Below are positions 35,701 through 44,243 of a stretch of DNA of 64,000 nucleotides, in pieces. The translations under genes were made by a program, and so were the position numbers. Within the stretch, counting starts at the first letter, position 1, and each line of letters begins with the position of its first letter. This DNA comes from Palleronia marisminoris (lineage in GTDB: Bacteria; Pseudomonadota; Alphaproteobacteria; Rhodobacterales; Rhodobacteraceae). The notes under the pieces were generated by a model, which was given only the letters and a program-made list of their open reading frames with translations, ran no database searches and was not told where the DNA came from. The stretch lies in the NCBI RefSeq assembly GCF_900172315.1, contig NZ_FWFV01000006.1, forward strand, positions 1 to 64,000, given 5' to 3'.

Positions 35701-38530
35701 CCACATCCCCCAGTTCGTCCAGTTCCACCCGCAACTGCGCCGCGCTGTCGCCGGGGTTGATATCGCCCCGGCCGCTGACCGAGATCTGCGGGTTCTCGAT
35801 CGACAGCTCGTTCACGTCGATCACGTCGCCGTCCTTCGCCGCATCGACGCTCAGCTCAGTCACGCCGGAGAGCAGCCGGTCCACCTCTTCGATCCCGATC
35901 TCGAGATCGCGCGCCGTGCCCTCGGCATCCACCGAAGCCTCGCTCAAGTCGAACCGGCCGCCGCCGTTCAGCGACAGGTCGACCGAGCCGCCCAGCTCGC
36001 GGTTCGCCAGTGACGAGAACACGCTCAGGTCATCCGCCGAGACTTCTGCGCTGCCCGCGACGCGAGGCGATATTCCCACCGTCTGAAGATCCTCGACCGT
36101 CACATCCGCCACGACCCGCGCGCCCGCGCCGATGGCATCCAGATCGACGACCCAGCCATCCTCGCCTTCGACCGCCTCCAGCGAGATGTCGGCCGGGCCG
36201 CTCATCTCGGGCACCACATCGCCCAGCTCGTCCAGCAGGATGCGCGCGTCGACGGCACCCTGGCCCGCGCCGTAGAAGGCGTCGCCCGTCACCGTGATCT
36301 GCGGGTTCTCGATCGACAGGATCGGCACCGTGAATTGCGGCCCCTCACGGCGGACGCTCACGTCGATATCGGTGCGGCCAGACAGCAGCCGGTCGACCTC
36401 TTCCTGCCCGATCTCGATATCCGTCGTGGTTCCATCCAGCACGACGTTCCCGTTGCTGAGATCCAGCCGCCCCTGCCCGCGGGCCGAAACATCCACCGCG
36501 CCGGAAAGAGGCTGGTCGAGAATGGCACCGAAATTTGCCAGATCGTCCGCCACGACCACAAGGTCGAACACCGCCAGCGGGCTTTCGGCCTCGAGCTCGC
36601 GGATCGCGACGTCGCCGCTGACGACGGCCTCGGCGCCCTCGAAATTCAGGTCGATCTGCCAGACATCCTCGGGGCGCGCGGCCGTCGCGGTGAGCGTGGC
36701 GGGGCCCGACAGGGTGGGGTCGATCAGCGACAGATCCTCGACCCGCGCGTCGATCTCGGCCGTGCCTCCGTCTGAGGACAGGTCGGCCGATGCGGTGACG
36801 TCGATCTGCTCGTTCTGCAGGACCAGTCGTTCGACCCGCAGGCCGGTCTCGTCCCGTTCGGCCGCGAGGTCCAGCAGCGTTGCGCCGGTCAGCAGGGGAT
36901 CGACCTCGGCGATGCCGGTTTCAAGGTCTTGCGTCCGACCTTCCAGCGTCACGTCGAACGCCCCGGACAGCGCCTCGGCCGTCAGGTCGATGTCCAGCGA
37001 CGCGGCGCCGTCCAGCGGCCGCCCGGCCAGGCCCGAGAACACCGACATATCCTCGGCATCGAGCGCCGCGGTCAGCGAAAGCGGCACGTTCTCGCCATCG
37101 GGATCGACCTCGCCCGACCCCTCCAGCGAGAAACCCTCGCCCGACAGGTTCAGCGTGTTCAGAAGGATGGGTTCGCCCGCCTCGTAACCAAGCTCGATCC
37201 GGCCGTCGATCTCGTCGCCAAGCGCCTGTGCCAGCCCGCCATCGTCCAGCGACAGCCCGGCGGCGGTGAAGTCGAACCCGGCCTCGACATCGAGCGTCTC
37301 GCCCGAGCCCGCGATGATCCCCGAACCGTCGAGAGCCACACGCTCGGCCGCGAAGCCCGGCTGATCGAGCCCCTCGATCACGATCTCGCCGGACCATTCC
37401 TCGCTTTCGCTGGCGTCGAAATCCACGTCCAGACCAACCCGGTTCACCCGGATCCCCTCGCCCACGGGCAGCAGAACGGGTGTGCCGTCCTGGTTCGCGA
37501 TCTCGCCGGTCACGTCGATCAGGTTCGGCACGTTGTCCGGCCCGATCCGTACTTCGCCCTGCAGGTTCAGCGCCTGGGCCTGCAGCGACAGCTCGTCCAC
37601 CGCGATCGCCCCGTCGGGGAACCGCGCACCCTCCGCCTCGAGCGACACGTTCGGGCCGAAGAACGGCCGGTAGGTCGGCGCAAAAAGCGCGGTCACGTCG
37701 CCGCTGAGGTCGACCGCGAAGCGGCTGGTGTCATCCACGTCGCGCAGGGCGACGGTGCCGTCCAGCCGGTCCTCGCCATCGGTGTCGAGGTCGATCGCGG
37801 CTTCGAAGTCCGACAGCGGCCCGGATCCTTCAACGCTGGCGGACAGCGCGGGGCGGCCCGGCAGGTCGATCAGGTTGGCAACGACTCCATCGGGGCCTTC
37901 CTCGAGCGCGACGTTCACCTCGAGCTGGCGCGAGCCGTTCTCGAAGCTGCCGGCGATCTGGAAGATGCCCAGTTCGTCGTCGATCCGCTCGGCCCGGACA
38001 TCGACCTCGCCCTCGCCATTCGCAAGCTGGGCCGAGCCTTCGAGGGTTATGACGGCCTCTTCGCCTATCACCGGCTCGCCCAGTTCGATGCGTTCGGCAT
38101 TGATCTGGCCGATATTGATCGAGACCGGCAGCTCGGGCAGCGAAAACGGCTGCGCCTCGGGCTGCGGCACGTCCAGTTGTTCCTCGCCCTGGGGCAGGCG
38201 GGGCAGGAGGATTTCGGCAGCGGCGATCTCGTCGACGCTGAGCCGCCCCCGCAGAAGCGCCGAGCGATTCCAGTCGAGCACCGCGTCGTTGATCGTCAGC
38301 CAGACGCCCTCGGCATCGGCGATGGTGATCTGTCCGATGGTTGCGCGCGAGGACAGGGCGCCCTGGAAGCCGCGCACCTCGACTTGGAATCCTTCCGAAG
38401 ACAGGCGATCCTCGATCAGGTTCTCCAGGAAGCCACCGCCATCCTCGTCTTCGGCATCGGTGTTCTGCGCCGCAACGGGCACCGCCGCGAGGCCGAGGGA
38501 CAGGACGCACAAGCGCGCGATTTTCCGCAT
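32717..38530 (-). CDS. tamB: Translocation and assembly module inner-membrane protein TamB
   Basis: A very large AsmA-like envelope protein of 1937 residues. It starts with a signal or anchor (MRKIARLCVLSLGLAAVPVA), continues with acidic beta-rich repeats, and ends with the conserved TamB C-terminal domain, including GRFELIRGRIDLLGQRITLT, IIVEGEATEPDITFSS and LPEDEVLSRLLFGR. TamB spans the periplasm as a beta-taco groove and, with TamA, supports outer-membrane protein or phospholipid transport. ATG at 38530 is used, 10 bases after tamA. The length exceeds the usual 1200-1500 residues because the middle holds 171-residue tandem repeats. The frame upstream to 38683 overlaps tamA and is ignored. 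Confidence 0.93.
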   Translation of the reverse strand: MRKIARLCVLSLGLAAVPVAAQNTDAEDEDGGGFLENLIEDRLSSEGFQVEVRGFQGALSSRATIGQITIADAEGVWLTINDAVLDWNRSALLRGRLSVDEIAAAEILLPRLPQGEEQLDVPQPEAQPFSLPELPVSINIGQINAERIELGEPVIGEEAVITLEGSAQLANGEGEVDVRAERIDDELGIFQIAGSFENGSRQLEVNVALEEGPDGVVANLIDLPGRPALSASVEGSGPLSDFEAAIDLDTDGEDRLDGTVALRDVDDTSRFAVDLSGDVTALFAPTYRPFFGPNVSLEAEGARFPDGAIAVDELSLQAQALNLQGEVRIGPDNVPNLIDVTGEIANQDGTPVLLPVGEGIRVNRVGLDVDFDASESEEWSGEIVIEGLDQPGFAAERVALDGSGIIAGSGETLDVEAGFDFTAAGLSLDDGGLAQALGDEIDGRIELGYEAGEPILLNTLNLSGEGFSLEGSGEVDPDGENVPLSLTAALDAEDMSVFSGLAGRPLDGAASLDIDLTAEALSGAFDVTLEGRTQDLETGIAEVDPLLTGATLLDLAAERDETGLRVERLVLQNEQIDVTASADLSSDGGTAEIDARVEDLSLIDPTLSGPATLTATAARPEDVWQIDLNFEGAEAVVSGDVAIRELEAESPLAVFDLVVVADDLANFGAILDQPLSGAVDVSARGQGRLDLSNGNVVLDGTTTDIEIGQEEVDRLLSGRTDIDVSVRREGPQFTVPILSIENPQITVTGDAFYGAGQGAVDARILLDELGDVVPEMSGPADISLEAVEGEDGWVVDLDAIGAGARVVADVTVEDLQTVGISPRVAGSAEVSADDLSVFSSLANRELGGSVDLSLNGGGRFDLSEASVDAEGTARDLEIGIEEVDRLLSGVTELSVDAAKDGDVIDVNELSIENPQISVSGRGDINPGDSAAQLRVELDELGDVVPEMQGPATITLDATEEGDVWTLDVDASGAGAEIVADATIEDLRTEGVSPLVDGTAEVEVDDLSVFSSLANRELGGTVDMSLTGSGRFDLSEAAIDAEGTARNLEIGIEEVDRLLSGVTELSIDAAKDGDAIDVNELTLENPQISVQGQGDINPGDSSARLQVELDELGDVIPEMRGPATIILDATEDGDVWSLDVDATGAGAQIVADATVEDLRTEGVSPLVDGTAEVEVDDLSVFSRIANRELGGAVDLSLDGRTRFDLSEAAVEASGTTRNLAIGQPEVDRLLEGLTTFDVAAEKDGETLQIETLQVENPQINAVAEGSYGGPDANALQANVTVAELSDVLPELSGRATVNLVAEETGDAWQVALDGDGAGVVVDLLGEVSNLDATPAFDGRVNLQAQDISRFSRLAGRSLSGSVTLEAEGEAALDGSRFDGTANAQANNLRVGVPQVDQLLSGGTTTLTAEASRSGPNAPIQVQRFQLDAPGLDAQANGAILGGASNLTLDARLADLGAYVPNFSGPVTAQGSVGQSGSNITLDVALTGPQGLTARIDGTVAESFNQANIDITGDAPLRLANPYLGNRALSGTASYDLSLNGPLALTSLGGTVTVSGGRLVDPSVPFVLNDINGTAQIQGDQVVLNVTADKQEGGTLALAGTIGLSGGYPADLGVELNRVVVEDPRLYRTVANGRVTLTGPLTGGAVIGGTVILGQTEIRVPSTGLGATGPIPAGLVHVNEPKDVYRTRARADLVDAEDAEADAGPAVVYGLDLTILAEDQIFVRGRGLDAELGGQLTLGGTTANVIPTGRFELIRGRIDLLGQRITLTEGYVTLAGDFTPTIRLVARTETDDDVTVLIIVEGEATEPDITFSSEPELPEDEVLSRLLFGRSIDNISALQAAQLANAVATLSGRGGIGIIENLRESTGLDDLDVTTDEEGNVGLQAGAYLSENVYSSVNVDSEGEAEINLNLDVTDSITVRGAASNEGETSLGVFFERDY
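34450..36520 (-). repeat. 513-bp in-frame tandem repeats inside tamB
   Basis: A repeat unit of 513 bases (171 residues) occurs at least three times with high DNA identity. The marker TCGCGGTTCG (encoding the RE in LANRELGG) sits at 34971, 35484 and 35997, exactly 513 apart. Protein units contain LANRELGG, GIEEVDRLLSGVTELS, ENPQISV, VELDELGDVVPEM and TIEDLRTEGVSPLVDGTAEV. More diverged units flank the three on both sides. Approximate outer limits are given. Confidence 0.9.
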
Positions 38531-38540
38531 TTGACCCACC

Positions 38541-40343
38541 TCAGAACGCCTGTCCGATACCCACATACACCTGGAACGAGCTTTCGTCGTCCTCGTCATC
38601 GAAGCTGCTGACCGGCGTCGCCACGTCCAGCCGGATCGGCCCCACCGGCGTCTGGTACCGGAGGCCCAGCCCCGCCCCCGCATGGCTGCGCTCGCCGTCG
38701 GGGAACGCGTCGTAGCCGACCGTGCCGTAGTCGTAGAAGCCCACCAGCCCGATCTTTTCGGTCAGTCCGGCGCGGACTTCAGCCGACGCGACGACATAGC
38801 TCGCCCCGCCCGAGCGGATTCCGGAATCGAGCTCCACGCCCAGGGACTGGTACTCGTGTCCGCGCACGGTTCCGCCGCCGCCCGAATAAAAGCGGTACTC
38901 GTTCGGCACGGCTTCAAGCTCGGCGCCGATGATCGAACCGCCCTGCAGCCGGCCCGCCAGGACGAACCGGTCATCCTCGCCGAAGCCGAGATAGCTGCGC
39001 CCGTCCCAGGTCAGCCGCGCGCCGGTTCCGGTCTGATCGTTCGTGCCAAGGAAGGGCGTCAGGGTCGTGTCGAGGAAAAAGCCGTCTGTCGCGTTCAGTG
39101 GGTTCTCGCGGTTGTCGAAGGTGGCCGACAATGGCGCGATCAGCATGCTGTAATCGGTCGTGCCGCTCTCGTCCTCGACGCGGCTGAACCGGTAGCCGAG
39201 GCCGTACTCGATCTCGATCTCTTCATTGACGTAGCGGTGGATGCCGAAGGTCAGCTCGCCCGCGTCCGAGGTGTAGTCCTCTTCGTTCAGGCGCGCGACG
39301 GCGGCCTCGGCGAAGAAGGTGTTCTCGGGCGCGAAGGTCGCCGGACGCTCGAACCGGGCGCCCAACTCGTAGTCGCGGCCACCGGTCCCGCCGCCGAGGC
39401 CGGAAATCTCGCCGTCCAGCCGCAGCCGCTCGGCCCCGCCGAGCAGGTTGCGATGCAGCCAAAAGCCCGACAGCGTCAGCCCGTCCACGGTCGAGACCTC
39501 GGCGCCGAAGCCGATCCGGCGGGGCGGGAACGCGACGAGGTTCGCCTCTACATCCAAACGGTCGTTCGGGGTCAATGTCTCGGCCTCGGTCAACGCGACG
39601 GTCGAAAAGACCTGCGTGCGCCGGATGCGCCGGGTCACGTCGTCGAGCTTGTCGGGGCTGTAGATTTCGCCGGCGGGAAAACCCGCGATCGCGCGCAGGC
39701 GCTCGGGGCGGACCGCTTCACTGCCGGTCAGGATCAAGTCTCCGAACCGCACCAACGGCCCCGGCGCTATGTCGATATCGGCGGCAAGCTGGTTCTCTTC
39801 GTGCTGCGCCACGACCTGCTGGTCGCCAACCTCGGCCTTGGCATGGCCAACCTCGCGCCACGCCAACACCGCGCTTTGCGCCGCGTCGCGGATCGTGCCG
39901 GACTCCGCCGGCTCTCCCACCGTGAACCCGTCGGGGATCTCGGTCTCGGGGGCCAGCGGGCCCAGCTCGGTCTGCGAGAAGGGATAGACGGGGCCGGGCT
40001 GCACATCGACGGTGATCGTGTCGATCTGCTGCAGCCGGGTCAGCGGAGACAGGGCGGCGGCCTCCTGCCCGTCGATGTAGATGTGGATCACCGGCCCGTA
40101 GCGCCCGGTGGAGTACAATGCGCCCACCAATCGCGCGTAGTCGGCCCGGGCTGCGGCCAGAAGCTCGGTCGCGTCGGTCACGTCCTCGTTCTGGGCTGCG
40201 ACCAGAAGGGAAGCATTGCGTAATGTCCGTTCGAGATCTTCGTTGCCCCCCCGGACGACGAAACGAAGCTCGTCGAAGGCCCATGCAGGCGCCCCAAGGC
40301 AAAGAACGGCGAGCCCCACCCCACCGACCAAGCGTCTCGTCAC
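38541..40343 (-). CDS. tamA: Translocation and assembly module outer-membrane protein TamA
   Basis: An Omp85-family outer-membrane barrel of 600 residues. After a signal peptide (to about residue 23, APAWAF) are POTRA domains (about 25-270, for example VDVQPGPVYPFSQTELGPL and PGPLVRFGDLILTGSEAVRP), then the 16-strand barrel (about 280-600) ending in the typical aromatic-terminated strand VYVGIGQAF. FYSGGGGTVRGHEYQSLG holds the conserved VRGY/F-like motif of loop L6. It starts with GTG at 40343 and precedes tamB by 10 bases as one operon. Confidence 0.93.
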   Translation of the reverse strand: MTRRLVGGVGLAVLCLGAPAWAFDELRFVVRGGNEDLERTLRNASLLVAAQNEDVTDATELLAAARADYARLVGALYSTGRYGPVIHIYIDGQEAAALSPLTRLQQIDTITVDVQPGPVYPFSQTELGPLAPETEIPDGFTVGEPAESGTIRDAAQSAVLAWREVGHAKAEVGDQQVVAQHEENQLAADIDIAPGPLVRFGDLILTGSEAVRPERLRAIAGFPAGEIYSPDKLDDVTRRIRRTQVFSTVALTEAETLTPNDRLDVEANLVAFPPRRIGFGAEVSTVDGLTLSGFWLHRNLLGGAERLRLDGEISGLGGGTGGRDYELGARFERPATFAPENTFFAEAAVARLNEEDYTSDAGELTFGIHRYVNEEIEIEYGLGYRFSRVEDESGTTDYSMLIAPLSATFDNRENPLNATDGFFLDTTLTPFLGTNDQTGTGARLTWDGRSYLGFGEDDRFVLAGRLQGGSIIGAELEAVPNEYRFYSGGGGTVRGHEYQSLGVELDSGIRSGGASYVVASAEVRAGLTEKIGLVGFYDYGTVGYDAFPDGERSHAGAGLGLRYQTPVGPIRLDVATPVSSFDDEDDESSFQVYVGIGQAF

Positions 40344-40434
40344 GTTTTCCGCCCCCCGTTACGCACGAAGCGAGTGTAGGGCGCGCTTGACCCAAGGGCC
40401 ACCCGAGGCGGATCACGTTTTTCTTTTGCGCGAT

Positions 40435-41301
40435 CTATTCATCAACCTCGGACGCCACCTGAGCCCAGGTGATGAGCGTGAAGACAGCCGTTCCACCCAC
40501 GACGTTGCCAGCGAGCACGGGGATGAAGAAGCTTATCGCCTCGATGAAGCCGATGCCGCCGCTGACCACCAGATATGCCATTTCGACCGATCCCGCGATG
40601 ATATGGGTGAAGCCACCCACCGCGATCAGCCACGTGAACGTGACGATGACGAAGAACGGCGCACCCGTCGATGTGGGCAACATCCACACGATCGCCGCGA
40701 TGATCACGCCGGCAGGCATCGCCCTGAAGAACGCCTCGAGCGGCGGGTGCAACACCGCATGCTCCGAGATCGCGAGGAAGGCCGCCTTCACCTCGGGGGT
40801 GAAGGTCGGAGTCCAGTACATGAACGCGGCTGCGATGAAGGCGCCGACCACGTTCGCGCTCAGCACCATCGCCCAGAGTCGTCCGGTGAGATAGAAATAC
40901 TCACGGCAGGGATGCGACATGAGCGGCAGGACCGTGGTGATCGTGTTCTCGGTGAACAGCTGCATCCGGCCCTTGATGACCAGCAGGAAACCCAGCGTAT
41001 AGCCGAAGCTTTCGACCAGAGGACGCCATGGCGCATCGGGCAGATAGGCGCGCAGGATCCCCTCGCCGATGATCGAGAAGGCGATCAGGATTCCTGCGGC
41101 GAGGCCTGAAAAGAGCAACGAGGTCTTGGGCCGCGTCATCTCGTCCACGCCGTCGCGGCGGATCACCTCGAAGATCAATCGGGCAGACAGGCGCGTCGCC
41201 TGGTCCACCCAGTTCTCTTCTTCGCCGCTGACGTCGTCCTGGCCGCGCTTCTGGCGCTTGAGCTCGTGGGCTTTCACCCGTTCTTCGGTGTTGTCCACCA
41301 T
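40435..41301 (-). CDS. Formate/nitrite transporter family protein (YfdC-like)
   Basis: A 288-residue inner-membrane channel-type protein. A charged 60-residue N-terminal tail (MVDNTEERVKAHELKRQKRG) is followed by about six helices, including SLLFSGLAAGILIAFSIIGE, VVGAFIAAAFMYW, VIIAAIVWMLP, and FTWLIAVGGFTHIIAGSVEM; the last carries the FNT-family G-x-x-H-x-x-x-G-S pattern with the central His. The tail and SEHAVLHPPLEAFFRAMPAG resemble YfdC rather than FocA/NirC. The substrate is unknown. It has an EcfG promoter about 30 bases upstream, shared in mirror image with the divergent DUF7218-like gene. Confidence 0.85.
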   Translation of the reverse strand: MVDNTEERVKAHELKRQKRGQDDVSGEEENWVDQATRLSARLIFEVIRRDGVDEMTRPKTSLLFSGLAAGILIAFSIIGEGILRAYLPDAPWRPLVESFGYTLGFLLVIKGRMQLFTENTITTVLPLMSHPCREYFYLTGRLWAMVLSANVVGAFIAAAFMYWTPTFTPEVKAAFLAISEHAVLHPPLEAFFRAMPAGVIIAAIVWMLPTSTGAPFFVIVTFTWLIAVGGFTHIIAGSVEMAYLVVSGGIGFIEAISFFIPVLAGNVVGGTAVFTLITWAQVASEVDE

Positions 41302-41330
41302 TCCGGATTCCTCGGATAACTAGCCGGGTC

Positions 41331-41355
41331 GGAACCGCGCCTCCGGCGTTCCGTT
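41331..41355 (+). promoter_or_regulatory. EcfG-type promoter of the DUF7218-like gene
   Basis: GGAAC (41331-41335), 17 bases, then GTT (41353-41355), leading into the plus-strand gene that begins at about 41383. It is mirror-symmetric with the promoter on the other strand. Confidence 0.78.
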
Positions 41356-41357
41356 CC
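41333..41357 (-). promoter_or_regulatory. EcfG-type promoter of the FNT-family gene
   Basis: On the minus strand GGAAC (41357-41353), 17 bases, then GTT (41335-41333), about 30 bases before the FNT start codon, which has a GAGGAA ribosome site. Together with the plus-strand copy it forms a perfect GGAAC-N17-GTTCC element. Confidence 0.78.
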
Positions 41358-41382
41358 CTTCCAAGCTAGCATGGAGGCGATG

Positions 41383-41646
41383 ATGACCAAGGATCACGGA
41401 CCGACCATCAAGGACGACGAGACTTTCGAGGCGCTTCGGGACAAGGGCATGTCCAAGGAGAAGGCAGCCCGCATCGCGAACGCCAAGTCCAATGACGAGA
41501 TGAGCCCTTCTGAGAAGGGAGGCCAAAACCCGCGATACGAGGATTGGACCAAGGATGACCTCTACGATCAGGCCCAGAAGGTCGGGATCGAGGGGCGGTC
41601 CGACATGACCAAGGACAAGCTGATCGAGGCGCTGCGCAACCACTGA
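41383..41646 (+). CDS. DUF7218-like small protein with a Rho-N/SAP-like C-terminus
   Basis: A short acidic-basic protein. The N-terminal half (MTKDHGPTIKDDETFEALRD, then KGMSKEKAARIANAKSND) matches the small DUF7218-type family; the C-terminal half (WTKDDLYDQAQKVGIEGRSD, then MTKDKLIEALRNH) is a Rho-N or SAP-like helix-loop-helix, a nucleic-acid-binding fold. ATG at 41383 is five bases after GGAGG; ATG at 41380 or 41371 is possible, but the last would leave almost no leader after the predicted promoter. The function is unknown; expression under EcfG suggests a stress role. Confidence 0.8.
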   Translation: MTKDHGPTIKDDETFEALRDKGMSKEKAARIANAKSNDEMSPSEKGGQNPRYEDWTKDDLYDQAQKVGIEGRSDMTKDKLIEALRNH

Positions 41647-42125
41647 CCCCCCTCGAACTTGTCGAATTCGGATCGATGGAGCGCCCGTCCGCCGGCGTTG
41701 CAGGTTCTGAGCACCGTCGGCTTCGTGCATGAGATTGGCGGGATTGCCATCGCCCCTGACGGCGCGCCGGTTCGCCTGATCCGCGACGGGAGCGATCGCC
41801 TGCACCACTTTGTTGCGCAGATCATGTGCATCATCCTGCCGGCCACACCGGTCTTGCCGAGGCTCGCCTTAGACCCTGCACAGGGTCGCGGCGAAAGTGC
41901 CTCTGTCGTGCCCGAGTAGCGCGAAAGAGCCAGCGACGGACTGAGCCTGCCGAAGGTCCATTCAGGCTCCTCCGTCGGATCGACGAACACGCGACACCAG
42001 TCCGTCGCGAGTCCAGCACAACGTTGCGGTGACCTGAGTGGCGGACACATGCCAGCGACCTCAACCGAACCGCTCAGCCTTGGCAGCCCCGTCGGCGAAC
42101 GATCAGCTGCGCCCTCGGGGCTGCG
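41647..42125. other. Intergenic stretch with no identifiable gene
   Basis: About 480 bases between the DUF7218-like gene and flgI. Frames of up to 160 codons exist on the minus strand, but their composition is unlike a protein and no start has a convincing ribosome site. On the plus strand 41690-41870 reads somewhat protein-like (LSTVGFVHEIGGIAIAPDGA) and could be a fragment of an old mobile or hypothetical gene. No terminal inverted repeats were found. Confidence 0.4.
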
Positions 42126-43223
42126 CTAGTGCACGATGAAGTCCGCGTGCAGTGCGCCGGCCGCCTTGATGCTCTTGAGGATGTCGATCATGTCCCTAGG
42201 CGCCACGCCCAGCGCGTTCAGCCCCGCAACCACATCCGACAGTGTGGCTCCATCCGGCACTTCGGCCAACCCGATGCCCGGTTCCTCTTCGAGCGCGACG
42301 CCCGTGCGGGGAACGACGACGGTCTCACCCGGTGCGAACGGGTTGGGCTGGACCGCGATCGGCGCCTCTTCGACCCGTAGCGTCAAACCGCCCTGGCTGA
42401 CGGCAACACGGCTGATGCGCACATCCTGACCCATCACGATGGTGCCGGATCTCTGATCGACGACCACACGTGCGCGCTGTTCCGGTTCGACCGTTATGTT
42501 CTCGATCTGCAACAGCGCGTGAGCAGGCGAGGCTGCATGGGTCGCCGCGATATCCACGCTGACAGTGCCGGCGTCGAGCATGACTGCGACGCTCCGCTTC
42601 ATCGCGCCGTTGATCGCCTGCTCGATCCGGCCGGCCGTGGTGAAATCGGGAGTCCGCAAGGCAAGCCTCACCGTATCGAGATCGCCGAAAGCAAAGTCGA
42701 TCTCGCGCTCGACACGCGCGCCGCTAGGGATGCTCCCCGACGTGGGGACTCCTTGCGTCACGTTCGCGGCCTCTCCTTCGGCGACCGCGCCGCCGGCAAG
42801 CACCGTTCCCTGAGCGACGGCGTAGATCTCTCCGTCAGCCGCATTCAGCGGCGTCATCACGAGTGTTCCGCCCAAAAGGGACGACGAGTCGCCAATCGCC
42901 GAGACGGTCACGTCAATCCGGCTCCCTGCTCGAGAGAAAGGCGGAAGATCCGCTGTCACGAGCACCGCCGCTACGTTCTTCGGTCTGAAGTCCTCGCCGC
43001 TGACATTCACCCCGAGTCGTTCGAGGATCGTCGACATGATCTCTTCCGTGAAAGGCGAATTGCGCAGGCCATCGCCCGTCCCGTTCAGACCCACTACGAG
43101 ACCGTAGCCTACTAGGTCGTTTCCTCGGACACCATCGAATTCCACGAGATCCTTGATACGAACGGCCGCAGCATCGACCATTGCGCCCCACACGGCGAAC
43201 AGGATGAACAGGAGAGATTTCAT
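42126..43223 (-). CDS. flgI: Flagellar P-ring protein
   Basis: A 365-residue periplasmic ring protein around the flagellar rod. A signal peptide (MKSLLFILFAVWGAMVDA) precedes the conserved start VRIKDLVEFDGVRGNDLVGY and GLVVGLNGTGDGLRNSPFT; the rest is collinear with FlgI (for example VVVDQRSGTIVMGQDVRISR and VAGLNALGVAPRDMIDILKS). It overlaps flgL by four bases and ends the motB-flgE-flgK-flgL-flgI run. Confidence 0.96.
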   Translation of the reverse strand: MKSLLFILFAVWGAMVDAAAVRIKDLVEFDGVRGNDLVGYGLVVGLNGTGDGLRNSPFTEEIMSTILERLGVNVSGEDFRPKNVAAVLVTADLPPFSRAGSRIDVTVSAIGDSSSLLGGTLVMTPLNAADGEIYAVAQGTVLAGGAVAEGEAANVTQGVPTSGSIPSGARVEREIDFAFGDLDTVRLALRTPDFTTAGRIEQAINGAMKRSVAVMLDAGTVSVDIAATHAASPAHALLQIENITVEPEQRARVVVDQRSGTIVMGQDVRISRVAVSQGGLTLRVEEAPIAVQPNPFAPGETVVVPRTGVALEEEPGIGLAEVPDGATLSDVVAGLNALGVAPRDMIDILKSIKAAGALHADFIVH

Positions 43224-44242
43224 CGCAGGTATGAGACCAGGTTGAGCCCCGACAGCCGGGCCGTGAGCGTGTATATCGACGAAATCTGGAATTCTGTCTG
43301 TTGCAGGCGGGTGGCAGTCTCATATGGGTCGGCCGCCAACAGTCCGAGCCGCGCTGTTTGAAGACCATCTCGCTCGATTCCAATACGGACCATCGCATCC
43401 TCGATCGAGGCCGCACCCGTTCCGAGCCGCGCCTCCAAGGCGATGATCTCGTTTCGAGCCTGAAGAAGACCCAGTGAACCCTCGGCGAGCGTTTCAGCCC
43501 GAGCCTGTTGACTGACCCCGAGATCCTCGCTCAGCACAGCGACGCGCGCGACTTCGGCGAGTGCAGTGCGAATCTCGGTGTCGTCGGCACGGATCCCGAT
43601 ATCGGCAGTTGAACCGTCGCCGAGGTCGAAGGGCGCCAGATCGACCGCTTCGCCGAGGTAGTCGTTCGTCCGAAATGCATATTCCTCTGAGGGATCGATG
43701 TTGATGCCGAAGTACTCGTTCACGCCGGCTTCGATATCCGCTGCCGATGTCGCGCCGGCGAGGCTGGCTGCGAGATCAGCCAAGATGTCCTCGGCCGACC
43801 GCAGCGTTTGCGAAGTTCCGGTGGCGCCGCCGAACAAGGCACGCCCGGCGGCCTGAGTTCCGAGGTCCGAAATCATCCCGGTGAACGCAATACGCGCCGA
43901 TTGTGCCATAGCGTCGATCTGCAGTTTGGGCATTCCGTTCGTGATGGCCATGCCACCCAGTTCAATACCCTCGATACGCGACTTGGTCGCAGCCAAGGCC
44001 GTTCCCGTGGCATCGGCAAAGATGTTTGCTTCTTTGACCGCCAGGCTCTGCGCGTCGATAAGCGTTAGCGCGCGCTCGATGGCGGCGACCGGTTTCGTTT
44101 TCCCGGCCACGGCCTTCGAGACGTCTTGCTTGAGCCCAGTTGTAAGCTCGAGGTTCAGCGTGGACAATTCGCGGTGCAGCCGATTTCCGATCGAGCGTTG
44201 CTTGAAGTTCTGGGCGAGGTCGCCGATTGAGGTTACTGGCAT
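43220..44242 (-). CDS. flgL: Flagellar hook-filament junction protein FlgL
   Basis: The second hook-filament junction protein, about 340 residues. Both flagellin-like helical ends are recognisable: N-terminal IGDLAQNFKQRSIGNRLHRE, and C-terminal ETATRLQQTEFQISSIYTLT followed by ARLSGLNLVSYL. ATG at 44242 directly follows the flgK stop with a one-base gap; the frame upstream to 44308 lies inside flgK. The middle domain is divergent, as usual for Rhodobacterales. Confidence 0.9.
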   Translation of the reverse strand: MPVTSIGDLAQNFKQRSIGNRLHRELSTLNLELTTGLKQDVSKAVAGKTKPVAAIERALTLIDAQSLAVKEANIFADATGTALAATKSRIEGIELGGMAITNGMPKLQIDAMAQSARIAFTGMISDLGTQAAGRALFGGATGTSQTLRSAEDILADLAASLAGATSAADIEAGVNEYFGINIDPSEEYAFRTNDYLGEAVDLAPFDLGDGSTADIGIRADDTEIRTALAEVARVAVLSEDLGVSQQARAETLAEGSLGLLQARNEIIALEARLGTGAASIEDAMVRIGIERDGLQTARLGLLAADPYETATRLQQTEFQISSIYTLTARLSGLNLVSYLR

Positions 44243-44243
44243 C

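Noticed and set aside
41568-42050. 160-codon minus-strand frame in the gap before flgI.
   Set aside because: It overlaps the end of the DUF7218-like gene, has no ribosome site, and its Ser/Arg/Pro-rich composition is not protein-like.
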